Part shown: piece by piece, positions 30,311-41,373 of the stretch
Layout: each line of letters opens with the position of its first letter
How positions within the stretch are numbered: position 1 is the stretch's first letter
NCBI GenBank assembly: GCA_012932865.1
Contig: SAXG01000014.1
Coordinates: 270,740-334,739, forward strand
DNA length: 64,000 nucleotides
Reading direction: 5' to 3'
Source: Amylostereum areolatum
Lineage: Eukaryota; Basidiomycota; Agaricomycetes; Russulales; Stereaceae
The notes under the pieces: model-generated
What the model was told of the DNA's origin: nothing
Seen by the model: only the letters and a program-made list of their open reading frames with translations
Database searches by the model: none
Program-made: the position numbers and the translations under genes

Positions 30311-30901
30311 ATGAAGCTACTAACTGGTATCTATACCGTCTCCCACCACAATGGGTCCGATAAGGTCGTCACCCTCCCTGAGGATGCCCAGCGTAAGGCG
30401 GTCATCTTAGCAGATGCCGACGGCTATGATACTAGGGGAAAGGTAAGACTCGGAGTGCTGCCTCCTCACCTCGTATCTGCTAAACCGCAGGCAGTGGATC
30501 ATTGAAGCTCTCAAAGACGGAAAATACACCTTCGAGAATCAAGAATATCGCAGCAAATTCGCAAGCGAAGGGGAAGGAGATGTCGTAGTAGGCTCAGCTA
30601 CGACTCAGCAGCAGTGGGTCGTCACGACAGTGGAGTCCGACCCAGCACTGTACACGTTTGTTGTTTACTTCTTGCTACCACGGCCCCGCCAATGACGGCT
30701 CTTGATGCCTGTATTCTTCCTCAGTATCAACAAAGACAAAACCTCAAAGTTCTGGTCCGTCAACGAGAAATCTGTATGTGTCCTGACTCGTCTTTGTCTG
30801 GTATTAGTCGCTCAAAATCCCTCCACTCGCAGATCAAGCTACTTGCTCGGGCCGATTCGAAACAGCAGCAGTGGAAGTTCGTTCGTGACTATTCTAGTTG
30901 A
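30311..30901 (+). CDS. Beta-trefoil protein, about 136 aa (lectin/inhibitor-like)
   Basis: Four exons join cleanly: 30311-30442, 30495-30655, 30725-30773 and 30833-30901, with GT-AG introns of 52, 69 and 59 nt. The product starts with TGIYTVSHHNG and shows three repeats with the pattern G-x-Y-T-x and QQQW (GKYTFEN; QQQWVV; YTINKD; QQQWKFV), as in ricin-B-like or I66-type inhibitor beta-trefoils. There is no signal peptide, so it is probably cytoplasmic, as mushroom defence-type trefoils often are. It lies head to head with the trefoil gene at 29134-29731, about 580 bp apart. The ligand is unknown. Confidence 0.65.
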
Positions 30902-31988
30902 AGGGTGCATGGTTGTGGCTTCGTAAGCACTTTGTTAAGCACGCTTTCCCCAGTTCTTGCAAGTAACTTACTATCCGACAGTGTAAAAGTTCGTCACCGA
31001 TGAAATCGAAATCTGTACATTACGTATTAGCACTCATTGTATGTAACTGTCACCGCGCGTCACCGTTATGAGTCCGTATGCCGCCCGTCGTTCCCAAAGG
31101 AGCTTCCCGTTGAGATGGTCGATTTCCCCCCCTCCCACCCGCGTCGCGACCTCCTCGAGTTGTGATTGAGTCTTTCCCGATCTGAAAACTGGGGAGCTGT
31201 CGGATGAAGCGCTCAGGGCAGGGGTTTCGACACCATCTACGGGTACCAAGATGCTTGTATCGTATGCATACAGCATAATACATGATTTATCTCACGTGTC
31301 GCGCTGTACAGGTGGGCTATGTGGAAGGGAGCAATTGTGTAGTTCCATACCAAGCCCCAGCACGTGTGCAATTGCGAATGGATGGTGGCCGCGGCGGCCC
31401 ACACAGCAAACCCGGGGTCATTGGCCCTGATAGGGAAATGCAAGGGGAAAGGGTGATGGAAAAGAAAAGGATTTCCGACTTGCATGATTGCACAAAGGGG
31501 AATAAGTAAGTGCACATCCTGATCGGGAAATCTCAACCTTTTCCTGGAGGCCCCAACGTGCTGGGGATTGGTGTGAGACTACTTACTACTTACCCGTTCT
31601 GCGTCCGAGACTCCAAATTGACGCGCTCAGCGCTCAACGGGCGACGCTTGGAGAAACAAGGCGGGGGCGCAACGGCGCCGCGGCGCATTGAAGGTGGCGC
31701 CTTCAAGTTAGAGCCCCATACGTGTTCTTGACAACCCATTCACGATTGCTCGGAAAGGAATGAAGCTCTGAAGATCTGAAGTCTGTGGTCCAAGGACACA
31801 TCATCACCGCCACCCCAATTCCCAAAAGGTGAATATTTTAGGGTTTGCAAAGGAGACTAGGTCAGAGATCTGTCTATCTTCACACCCGCCACCGATTCTC
31901 ACTGGAGGTCATGATCAGCGCTTAGTGCCATCGTCTGATGGTCGTATACAAATCCCTCCCTGACTATTGATTCAACACGCTTTTCACG
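30902..31988. other. Intergenic, nothing supported
   Basis: Overlapping short frames on both strands, none with family features. No RNA gene seen. Confidence 0.4.
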
Positions 31989-32560
31989 ATGCCAGTGATT
32001 CATGGCAAACTCCGTCGGTATGATCATCGCTCTCTTCGGTCCAGCATCGATAACGCTATCCACCGCCGCCCAGATTCAAACTCAAATAGCATCCTCTGGG
32101 CGCGGAGAAATCCCAATCTTCCCAGCCCCTTTCGGATCGAGAAACTTCAGACCCCCCAAGACCGAAGGGGTATTTGGTTTGTCAACTCTAAACTCCCTAG
32201 CTGTAATGTACGTTCATGCCCCAACCCCTCCGTCAGGTTATTCAGGGCTGTTTCTGTTCACAGGTTGAGCTTATAAATGACGAGAGAGCAGGTTGTCACT
32301 TGGGGTCTCTTTAGACCGTAGAAGAAGTGGGGATAGAGGAAAGGCAGAGGAAAGCGGTGGTCGATCTGGCGACCGCTATCCTGGCGACCCTTCCGAATAC
32401 GGCTACTCTGGATGCGGTGATATCGCCCACTCAGAGAGTATTGCTCGCGGCTGCTTCGAATGCGGAGGAGGCTCTGGCCGCTGCCGCCCCCGCCCCCGCC
32501 CCCGCCCCCGCCCCCGCCCCCACCCCCGGCTGCCACCTCCAATAGCCTGTGTCTAAAATA
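31989..32560 (+). pseudogene. Second copy of the Asn-Ala repeat family, broken
   Basis: It aligns with the minus-strand copy at 28620-29731. Shared blocks include GRGEIP, GLSTLNSLAVMYVHAP, VELIND and TVEEV. A frameshift near 32240 and an in-frame TAG (GSL-stop-TVEEV, about 32311) break it, and the beta-trefoil segment of the other copy is absent. The tail is Ala/Pro-rich through a CCCCCG repeat instead of the Asn-Ala repeat. The 3' flank (gtgtctaaaat and following about 50 bp) is conserved in all three copies. Confidence 0.5.
32478..32528 (+). repeat. (CCCCCG)n hexanucleotide repeat, G-rich on minus strand
   Basis: About seven units of a six-base repeat inside the repeat-family copy, encoding Ala-Pro. 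The minus strand has runs of five G, able to form G-quadruplex structures. Confidence 0.8.
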
Positions 32561-32629
32561 AACGAATATTGTCTTGGATTGCCTTAAAGGATCATTGTCC
32601 GGTCTGATAGTCAAAACGTCAAGAGCGAT

Positions 32630-34080
32630 GAAAAACAAAAGAAGCGAGGAGAGAATCGCACAGTGTCACGTCCGGTGAGGAGGATGTTGAGCGTTTCGTC
32701 CTGGAGCAAGGTCGTATCTACACCCACCCCATATTTGTTCAGCTCCACGCAGAAACATAGACTTGACTAAAACGCACCCCGTGTTGACTTGGCCAGATGA
32801 TCCAGTAGCATTTCACCCTCCTCGACCTCGACTTTCTCAGTCTTCTCACCCGTGTGTCCCCTGTCTGCTTGTTCGACCGCCCGCGCGACGATTGGATCCA
32901 CGAACGCCCGGATAACAGTCATATTCTTCTCCACGGCGTGTACTTCCAGGTGTCATCTACTTACAGTCGTCTGGTGAGCACGGGAAAAGGCAAACACAAC
33001 GAACCGTCTGAATACACCGTCACCGAGCATCTGACGAAGCTGGAAACGGCCCTGGGGTCCTTGAACGGGAGAGTTAGATGCGGAACGGCGAGCGTGGAGG
33101 GGTTTGAGGAGGCACCTTTCATGAACCCTTGGAAGTTCGAAGAAGGTGAGATCTCTTGGCTTTCCCAACCCAACCGAACCACGCACCTTGATATATTCCG
33201 GCTCAGAGGTGTGGATCTACCTCTACTTATAAGGCTCCAACTGTATAGTTTATGTCTAGTGAGATTGGGGTAGCTAGATAGTATACTATACTAAACAGTA
33301 AACAGACAGTAAACAGACAGTTTAGACAGTTAATGCATCATTACTGAGGTAAAGAAGTCAGCAGTGTAGAGTTTAGTACACATAAGCTCTGAGATAGTCT
33401 TGGCCTTTAGTAATGAGCATGCATCAGTACATATGTGGCAAGCATCCGAGAACAAGCACTCAACATACATCAAGGTAGTGGCAGGAATTACTAAAAAATC
33501 CTGGGCCATGCATATGATGACTAGAAAGTAGTCCTTATGTTCCTGTGTATAGTCATAAAGTGAACATAAATAGAACAAATGAATTATATATCTTCCACTA
33601 TTTTAAGGGTTCCAAAGATTTTCATATCCCCCCTCATTAGCCTTCTAACAATTGAGTTCTAGGACCTCTGGAAATGTGGAGATGGGTGCTGAGAATGACA
33701 GCTGAGATGGCTGAAAGAATCACCAGAGTTGGGCATGAGTGTAATAGGTGTAGTAGAGGCTGATAGCTTGCACCTGGTAGCACCTACGGGCATGTCACAC
33801 ACTGCCACTTTGGATAGGGTTTACTGTCTAGTATACTCACTACTTACTGTCTACAGCTGATGGGGTAGCTAGATAGTAAAACTATACCATATAAACAGTT
33901 TATAGACAGTAAATAGACTATAACATTGGAGCCTTATCTACTTATGTCAACACCAACGTCGACGGGATATGCAAGCCTCGTCTCTCACTCTGTCCTCCAG
34001 CATACCGCTCAGGCCCATCGTCCACCCGTACTTCAAATTGTACGACCATTCGAAGACTCGGAAGTGATCACCTATTCACA
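32630..34080 (-). pseudogene. Decayed duplicate of the P450 gene, split by a TIR element
   Basis: 32630-32935 matches the P450 segment 38565-38890 (I-helix exon AGRDTT region and the preceding exon). It then jumps to sequence matching 39310-39625, a deletion of about 420 bp relative to the intact gene. The homology resumes after an inserted element at 33945-34080, matching 39630-39745. Several small indels are present. It lies about 4-6 kb from the intact P450 on the same strand, so it is a local partial tandem duplication. Confidence 0.8.
33230..33936. mobile_element. hAT-like non-autonomous element, TIR TAAGGCTCCAA, 8-bp TSD
   Basis: It begins TAAGGCTCCAA (33230-33240) and ends with its reverse complement TTGGAGCCTTA (33926-33936). 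Both sides carry TCTACTTA (33222-33229 and 33937-33944), an 8-bp direct repeat typical of hAT elements. The intact P450 region at 39620-39650 gives a nearly empty-site paralogue. Inside are two direct copies of ggggtagctagatagta (about 33267 and 33861). No transposase ORF is present. Confidence 0.75.
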
Positions 34081-37059
34081 ATATGATTGACGTTACTGTC
34101 GGCCCTGCGTGCAGTACTTACCGTATGATGGTACTTCCTTAAAGAGCGGAACCGACGTCACAGGAGGTCAATGACGGATTGAGCGGTCGCTCGTGGCGAA
34201 CTTTGACCAGGAGCTTTAAAGCGAAAGAGAAGCCACTGTTACAACTATTGAATATTGAGATCTTGAGATCTGAGACCAGGTAATGCCCGTCACTTACAGC
34301 CGTTTGCATAAGAGGTGTTAGGCCGTAGCTGGGCCGTAGATATTCGGGCTCGTCACGCTCGTCCGGGTGACGGTCCGGCCCCGGCCCAGCGGGCGCTGCT
34401 GGAGGCTTTCTTTCCAATTTCTACTTATCACCTCTTTGCTCTTCAAGCTGTTAACCTCCTTCATCTCCACTCCATCGCCAAACATTCTCATCCAGGTTTT
34501 CCATTACGCCGTCAGGCTCTCTCACCACCCCCCTTCCCCTTCAATGCATCCCTGCTCACTTGCTTACGGCGGTTGCTATCCTCCGTTACCTCGGACGCTA
34601 CTCAAGTTCGTGCCACCTCGGATTTACCTCAACCCACCACACGCGCGGTACGTCTCGCCATACTCTTTCCCCCGTTGTGGCGTATTGATGAATCAGATAG
34701 TCCGCCACCATTTCCCAGGGAGCGGAATACATGAATTCACGCGCGAGCCTCGTCAAACATTCGTTGTCGGGCCCATTTATCGACACCGGCCAGAAGTTCG
34801 ACGTGCAAACTCGGCCCTTCAAGTCCTGCCCGCTCTCCTCCTCCATCCGAACGTGTCCCGCTGCATCCTCGCTCCTCACCCAAGCCATTCCAAGACAAGT
34901 TCTGTCTATCTCCGCCTGGCCGAGCCCGCCGTCAACCGCACGTCTTCTTCGAGGAAACAAACCCGGCTCGCGTGCGCGGGCTCATCTGGTGTGCCAGCCC
35001 ATGCGCGCGCACTCCTACTTAACAGACTTAACTCGAGCTGTCTATGCGTATATGCTCGCTCCGTCATCGCGACGCCGATGGCGACTTCATCCAGCCCGGC
35101 GGAGTCTTGCGATGGACATCCCCCGCCTGCTCGTCATCCGGGCCCACATCTCTACCCTCCAGTCATCCTCTCCTCTCCTCCTGTACCATCCACTAAGTTA
35201 CCCCCCCCCGTTCCGGGCCTGTACTGGGAGACCTGTCCCGAGATCCTCCACTATCTCCGTCGGCTCCTTCGCACAGAACCGTCATGCTTGCGCGCGCTCA
35301 GGACCAAGGCCCCCGTGCTCAGGCTTGTGAAGGCCCTCGTCCCGTCGTAATCCGCCCTGCTTTACGCTGCGGAGGTCGTCGAGCGCGACTTCGACACTAT
35401 CACCATCGAGGACACAACCGCTCGCGAAGCCTCCGTCATCTCTGTCACATTGAGCGCCGCCGCCCGCGCGGCCGACGATTTCCGCGCGTCGAATACCATT
35501 CGCAAGTCGAAGACCCGTCGTCCTTCATTGTGGCCGATCAGACACTCCGGACGCGCCCGTTCCGGACGACGACGACGATGAAGACGATGTAGCCACCGAA
35601 ATTCTCTGACTCCCGGCCCCGCTCCAAGGCATGGCGATGGGTAGATGGTTTCGTACGGCCGCTTGCACGCAAAATCTCCATCTCGTCTTCCCGCCACGCC
35701 TTGACAGTACCACGATGCGAAGACATCAAGGACTCAAGAATGCACACGATGCAAGTACCCCAGCCTGTATATCTTTTGACGGTGCTCATCCCGTGTTTCG
35801 ATCTCCAGACCATCTCGTTCATCGGCTTCATAACTTTAGTCCGAGTACGTCCTTCATCCCCGCTTCTATGTTTACCTCGTTCCTTACTCTCTTTCTCAGA
35901 TCTTGTCGCCGTCGAGCTCCTTTCTGTCCCGGTCCGCCTAAGGCCGAAGTCTTTTCATTTGGAGGAACTGTAACGAAAGCTCCCATTTCCCTACCTTACT
36001 TCTCTGGGGTCAGTCCGGGCTCCTGTTCATGCCAAGGACAATCGCACCTTCATGCACCCAGACACCCCGTCATTTCTGGCGGGACGAGGAATGGTGGACG
36101 AGCATAGACATGACGACGCCGTCAGCTTTATCTGGAGGATTGGCTCTTGTGACCCACATCTCTTCGACCAGCCAGTCAATGAGTGCCGCTCCGATCCACT
36201 CACGAAGCCATATCCAATCGTAGGGCCACGCTTCTCGTTTGGATACGTATTCGATGCCGCCGTCCTCGCCACAGGATCTCCTCCATCTCCTCGCTCAGCT
36301 ACTCCCTGCCGATCAGTTCCTTCCCGCCGTCCGCTTTGTCCCAAAGAGCCATTCAATTTCAAGTTCTTCCGCCATCTCACTCCTGGACCAGAGCCTCTTC
36401 TACCCGAGCGCACCCCTTCATCGCTTTACAACCCTCACGATCGTCCGCACGGCACTTTTCAGCGTCGCCCTGCGAAAATATGACCGGTGACCCCTCCGGA
36501 CACGAAAACCCTCTTGCGTTCCGATCTTGTTTCCTCTTTGTACAATCATTCGAGAGCTACGACGTCTCGCAGGTGTCTCGACGCACTGGATAGCTTTGGT
36601 AAACTATACCGTGTATTTTCTGGACACCGATATCCTTTCTCCGACTCGGCGTACATTTATTTTTCAATCGACCAAGCTTGCGCTTGATGCTTGAAGGTGC
36701 CGAAATTTTCCAGCGCGCATCTCTCCCTCGTTTTCTCTCACCACCATCTCCGTACACCCACCGTCCTCGTCGTTTCACACACCCTCGTGCACGCTCTTTC
36801 TTTGTCCGCACCCACCCACCCTTGCTCCTTGTTCCGTATCTCATTCATCGCCTACACGCAATTCACACGTGGTTTTACCACAATACATCTTGCGCTATAT
36901 TTCTCCTACCGAGCGAATCGTGATGCAAGTCCTGCCCTCCCTTGCACCGCGTCCGAATCAACTGATGCACGCCGATACAACCCAACCCTCTAGCTCGAGA
37001 CGGAGAAATTTCGGTTCACAAATGATGAGGCTGGATCACCCGCCGCCCCCGTCTCTCCC
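34081..37059 (+). other. Low-confidence region with decayed or unrecognised coding sequence
   Basis: Several plus-strand open stretches (34367-35350, 35350-35590, 35997-36480) have coding-like composition and plausible introns, but no family I recognise. The longest is Pro/Ser/Leu-rich and lacks a clear start. A Glu/Asp-containing stretch at about 35350-35480 (AAEVVERDFDTITIEDTTARE) looks like a real helical exon. One or two hypothetical genes or remnants may lie here; I cannot draw their borders. 36640-37000 is CT-rich with no gene. Confidence 0.3.
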
Positions 37060-37205
37060 AACTGAATTTCGGTGCCCCCAATGCCGCCGCTCCCAACGCC
37101 GCCGTTCCCGATATTAAATGCTTCCGCTCCTAATGCTGCTGCCTCCGATGGCCCGTGTCTAAAATGAACAAATATTGTCTTGAATCACCTGAAAAGATCC
37201 AACGA
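37060..37205 (+). pseudogene. 3' fragment of the Asn-Ala repeat family, third copy
   Basis: It encodes GAPNAAAPNAAVPD before a stop, then the family's conserved 3' flank (gtgtctaaaatgaacaaatattg). Only the tail of the gene is present. Confidence 0.5.
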
Positions 37206-37668
37206 TATCTGGCGCGGTGTTTCATCGTCGTGAACCTTTGCGAGACGTTCCTTAGAGCATGTACGAGTTCATAGTGGGTACAAATGACGTTGTGACGTAC
37301 AGGATCGTCCAGTCAGTCGGGCGGAACTGTTGTACGGATCGTCGCAGTCTCCATGTAAGTACACCTGATACAGATCTGTTGGGTCTTCGTCTGCGGATAT
37401 CTGATATCATGATGAGTTTGCTTTGGTACGGCACTCGCGACTTTTCCGTGACGCACGGCGGCGGGTGATGCCATATGAATATCGGATAGAACCACCGTTT
37501 GCCTGCCAACGTGGGCTCTGCAACCGTGTTGTGGGCAGCACATACGCGAAAACGAACCTCAACCTTATCATCCCATCCCCCATTGTATTACACCCGCCCA
37601 TGTACAAGTGTCTGGAAGATGAAGAACAGTTAAGCGGTCCTTGACCTTCACGATCGCGCCTCACATAG
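37206..37668. other. 3' flank of the P450, nothing supported
   Basis: No convincing gene. Short frames on both strands only. Confidence 0.4.
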
Positions 37669-40092
37669 TTCAACTACTTTCCACCGCGTCCATCCGTACC
37701 CACACCCCGCCTTTCCAATACGACGTCAGATGGGACTTGAGCCACAGCTTTTCGCGACCCTCCCCGCCCGCTTGCGGCGGGAAGGAGGACGCGGGCTGTG
37801 CGTCGAGCGCAAGGGAGAGTGAGGAGAACGACTGCAGTAGGCGGATTAGGAAGAATGAGGATTCGTTGTAAGCAAACTAAACAGCGGGCGTGTCAGCGTG
37901 CGTGAGGTGGTGTAAGGCTATGCATGTAGGCGTACCTGCTGTCCGAGGCAGATGCGTGGGCCCGCGTTGAAGGGGAGGAAGATGAATGGGTTCGCGGTGA
38001 GGATCTTAAGTCGGTCGTCGAGCCAGCGGTCGGGGTCGAAGGTCAGCGCTGAAAACATGTTAGCCACTGATATTTGGCCCGAAGGGAGCCAGAGACATAC
38101 CATCAGGACCCCAAAGATCCGTACGTCGGTGCATCATCATGACAGAGTAAGTGCAGCGTGTGTCGGCCGGGATGTACAACGGCTTCCCGCCCGGTGTTGT
38201 CGCGGGCCACACAGTGGGCTCACGCGATCGACGTCCGTTGAATGGCCTATGTTCTCCCAGAGTCAGTAAACATGTATAAAAGACATTCGGAAGAAAGTTG
38301 GGGAAGGGTGATTGAACAGATGGAGATAAAGGACACATAGAAGATAATGGAGAAACGAAAGGAAGGTCACGCACACAGGCGGCCACAGACGCATCGTCTC
38401 GTTCAGCACCGCACGCACGAACTTGCAGGCGCGGATGTCGTCTGGGGTCGGCGCGCGCGTGGGGCCAACAACGGAAAGGATTTCCTCGCGGAGGCGTGCG
38501 AAGATGGAAGGATTTTGCGTGAGTGCGTAGATAGCGGACGAGAGGAGAGACGCGGTCTGATTGTCAAGACGTCAAGAGCGATGAAAAGCGAAAGGAGTGA
38601 GGAGAGAGTCGCACAGTGTCACGTCCGGCGAGGAGGATGTTGAGCGTTTCGTCCCGGAGCAAGGTCGTATCTGCACCCAGTCCGTATTCGTTCAGCTCCA
38701 CGCAGAAACGGAGACTTGACTAAAACGCACCCCGCGTTGACTTGGCCAGATGATTCAGCAGCGTTTCACCCTCCTCGACCTCGACTTTCTCAGTCTTCTC
38801 ACCCATGTGTCCGCTGTCTGCCTGTTCGACCGCCCGCGCGACGATGGGATCCACGAACGCCCGGATGACAGTCATATTCTTCTCCACACCGTTGTCGAAC
38901 AGCTCGAATAGCGGCCACGCGAGCCCGTAACGCGAGCGGCGGGCGAGGGACGTCTGCGCCTCCAGGAACGCGTTCGCGAACACGTCGTTTGGGTGCGCGT
39001 TTGGAGGGCGAGCCGCGAGCGGGGTGTGAGTGTGTGGATAAGGAATGTCGGCGGAGAGCGATTGCATGTCGGCGCCGAAGAGAAAGTCGGTGGCGGCGTC
39101 GATCGTAAAGCGTGAGACGAGGTCTTGGAAGTCGATGGCGTGACCCTCTTGGAGGCGGGCGCGCAGCACGCTCAGCGCCTTCTGCGTGTGTTGCTCGAAC
39201 GTCTCGAAGTCGGAGATGCGCTCGCGCGAGAAGAAGGGACGCGTCATTCCGCGATGGAACCTGATGCGTCGCGTCAGTCACGAATGCGTTCGTCAGGACG
39301 GAGCTAGCGCGTACTTCCAGGTGTCGTCTGCAGTCGTCTGGTGAGCACGGGGGTCCTTAGATAAGAAAGAAAGGCAAACGCGACGAACCGTCTGAGTTGA
39401 ACACACCGTCACCGAGCATCTGACGAAGCTGGAAACGGCCCTGGGGACCTTGAACGGGAGAGTCAGACGTGGAACGGCGAGCGTGGAAGGGTTTGGAGTC
39501 ACCTTTCATGAACCCTTGGAAGTTCGAAGCGAGGATAGCCTGACACGAAGGTGAGATCTCTTGGCTTTCGCAACTCCACCGAACCACGTACCTTGATATA
39601 TTCCGGCTCAGAGGTGTGGATCTACCTCTATGTCAACACCAACATCGACGGGATATGCAGACCTCTCTCACTCTGTCCTCCAGCATGACGCTCAGGCCCA
39701 TCGTCCACCCATACTTGTACGACCATTCGAAGAAGTGATCGCCTGTCAGATCCGGTCAGCATATACCACGCTTTATCGAAAGAGCAAGCCCACACACCGA
39801 TATATCCCTCGTCAAAGTCCGTCAACATCGCCTTCATCACCCCGCGTCCGAGCCATGACGAATCCTGCACGAAGGGTGGGAGCACTGCGCCTAGTCTGGC
39901 TGCTTCCCGTCGGTTGTGGTATCGCCGGTATAGCACCGACCCCACGAAAGTCAGCGGCGCTGACGCTAGGCAGAAGAACACGGTGACGGCGACCGGGGCA
40001 TACGGGTAGATAGCCCAGTACACAACAGAAGGTGGACAAACAAAGTAGGGTATGAGAGGAGTGAGGAGCTGGAGCACAGGCAGGACGGCCAT
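37669..40092 (-). CDS. Cytochrome P450 monooxygenase, CYP63-like
   Basis: A haem-thiolate enzyme that inserts one oxygen into an organic substrate, using electrons from a P450 reductase at the ER. The N-terminus (ATG at 40092) has two hydrophobic segments, then [10 protein letters not shown]. Later: [13 protein letters not shown] (C-helix), AGRDTTA (I-helix O2 site, about 38625 across an intron), NETMR (ExxR), FDPDRW and the haem loop [12 protein letters not shown] (about 37950), followed by [14 protein letters not shown]. The stop is TGA 37669-37671. About ten exons with short GT-AG introns keep the frame, so it looks intact. Length and motif spacing resemble the basidiomycete CYP63 group (membership inferred). 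A partial, broken duplicate lies at 32630-34080. Substrate unknown; related fungal enzymes act on alkanes, fatty acids and aromatics. Confidence 0.88.
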
Positions 40093-40130
40093 CTTGGTCG
40101 GGTTCAGATCGCTTGCTGTGGGCCCGAGCG

Positions 40131-40139
40131 ATATATATA
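40131..40139 (-). promoter_or_regulatory. TATA box of the P450
   Basis: An ATATATATA run about 40 bp upstream of the start at 40092 on the minus strand. Confidence 0.5.
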
Positions 40140-41373
40140 CGCTCTTCGAAGTTTCGGCGCACGCAGTGGACCGTGTTCAATGATGTCGTATGAAGCGCTT
40201 GATCCGACGGGGACCACGGTATTCGGGCTTTTGAGGTGACCGTCACCCGGACGAGCGCCGGACAAAAAAAGAACATGGAACGTCGAAATTCGGGCAGAAG
40301 CTTCGGCGAAGTCCTGAACTTGGAGTCTGAAAATCTGAAGTTTGGATCGACCATATAGTCTTTCATACTTACCGATATCATGGTCAGACCTGCTTCAGCT
40401 TGCATCAGGTTGCCACATCCACGGGTCGAGCATTCGCAAAAGCGAATGGATGGTCTTCTCCGCCAACAGCCTCTACCCTACCCTGACGGGCATTCTAGAG
40501 CTTCGTTCCGGTGTAACGGGCGAGATATACCCATATATTGAAGAAGAACGTGATGCGAAGACATGGTGTGACGCTAGATGATCGTGAACTGTGATTCGTG
40601 AATGGGAAAAATGCGCGGCATACCGAGGACTTTGAAGGTATACTCACACGCATATGCAGCGTGGACGGCAGCCTACGGCAGCATAGCCTGGCGCAGCGGC
40701 TTTGAAAGCACTGGTGGGTAGCACGTGTCAGTAGTATCCGGCGTCCAGATAGCAGCGAGAAGTTTGAAGCTTGACTAGCTTGACTGTTCGGGCATCGGAA
40801 AACGGACGGCATTTCTACCCCCAGACGGCCTGAAGATGACAAGCACGGCTGGCCGAGCTCCACATCATCGATAGAGGTCTTCATATACCATGACTTTGCG
40901 CGCGCTGATTGAGCTCGTCGAGTGACTCCGTGTCGATTCAGCCAGAGTGTCGATCCATAAAGGTTCATGGCATATAGACATCGATAACTTGGGTTGACGG
41001 CTTGTTGCTCGTAAGAAGTACGAGCTGTTGTATCAAGACATTTACTTCTTCGAGTGGCCAAGTAATGGGTTTCATGGGAAGAGTGGGGTCTAAAAAAAGC
41101 AGGAAGAGAGCTGGGGGAAAGCTGGAGAGAGCCTTGGAGAGAAAAATCGTACTCACCCCCGGTTCGCGCATTAGTTCTCATCACGTGGTTTCAGATTCAT
41201 CGGGTTAGCGCTGGACAGTCGGTTCAGTCAGTTGTATCAAGTGTACTTGGTTACTTGGTAAGTTAGAACGCACGCAATACGACTTCAATTATAATACTAG
41301 GAGCATCACACCCTCTTTCTGTATACACGAGTAGCGAATGATAAAATAAATCACGACGGAACGAAGTCCAATC
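40140..41373. other. Intergenic between P450 and GMC oxidoreductase
   Basis: About 1.2 kb with no supported gene. A 229-codon minus-strand frame (40495-41184) lacks family features and has a noncoding-like composition. Confidence 0.4.

Noticed and set aside
34367..35350. 327-codon plus-strand frame
   Set aside because: Pro/Ser/Leu-rich with no homology I recognise and no clear start. It may hold a real exon near its end, but it is not called as a gene.
40495..41184. 229-codon minus-strand open frame between P450 and GMC oxidoreductase
   Set aside because: Cys/Arg/Ser-rich, no domain, no sensible promoter or codon pattern; treated as chance.
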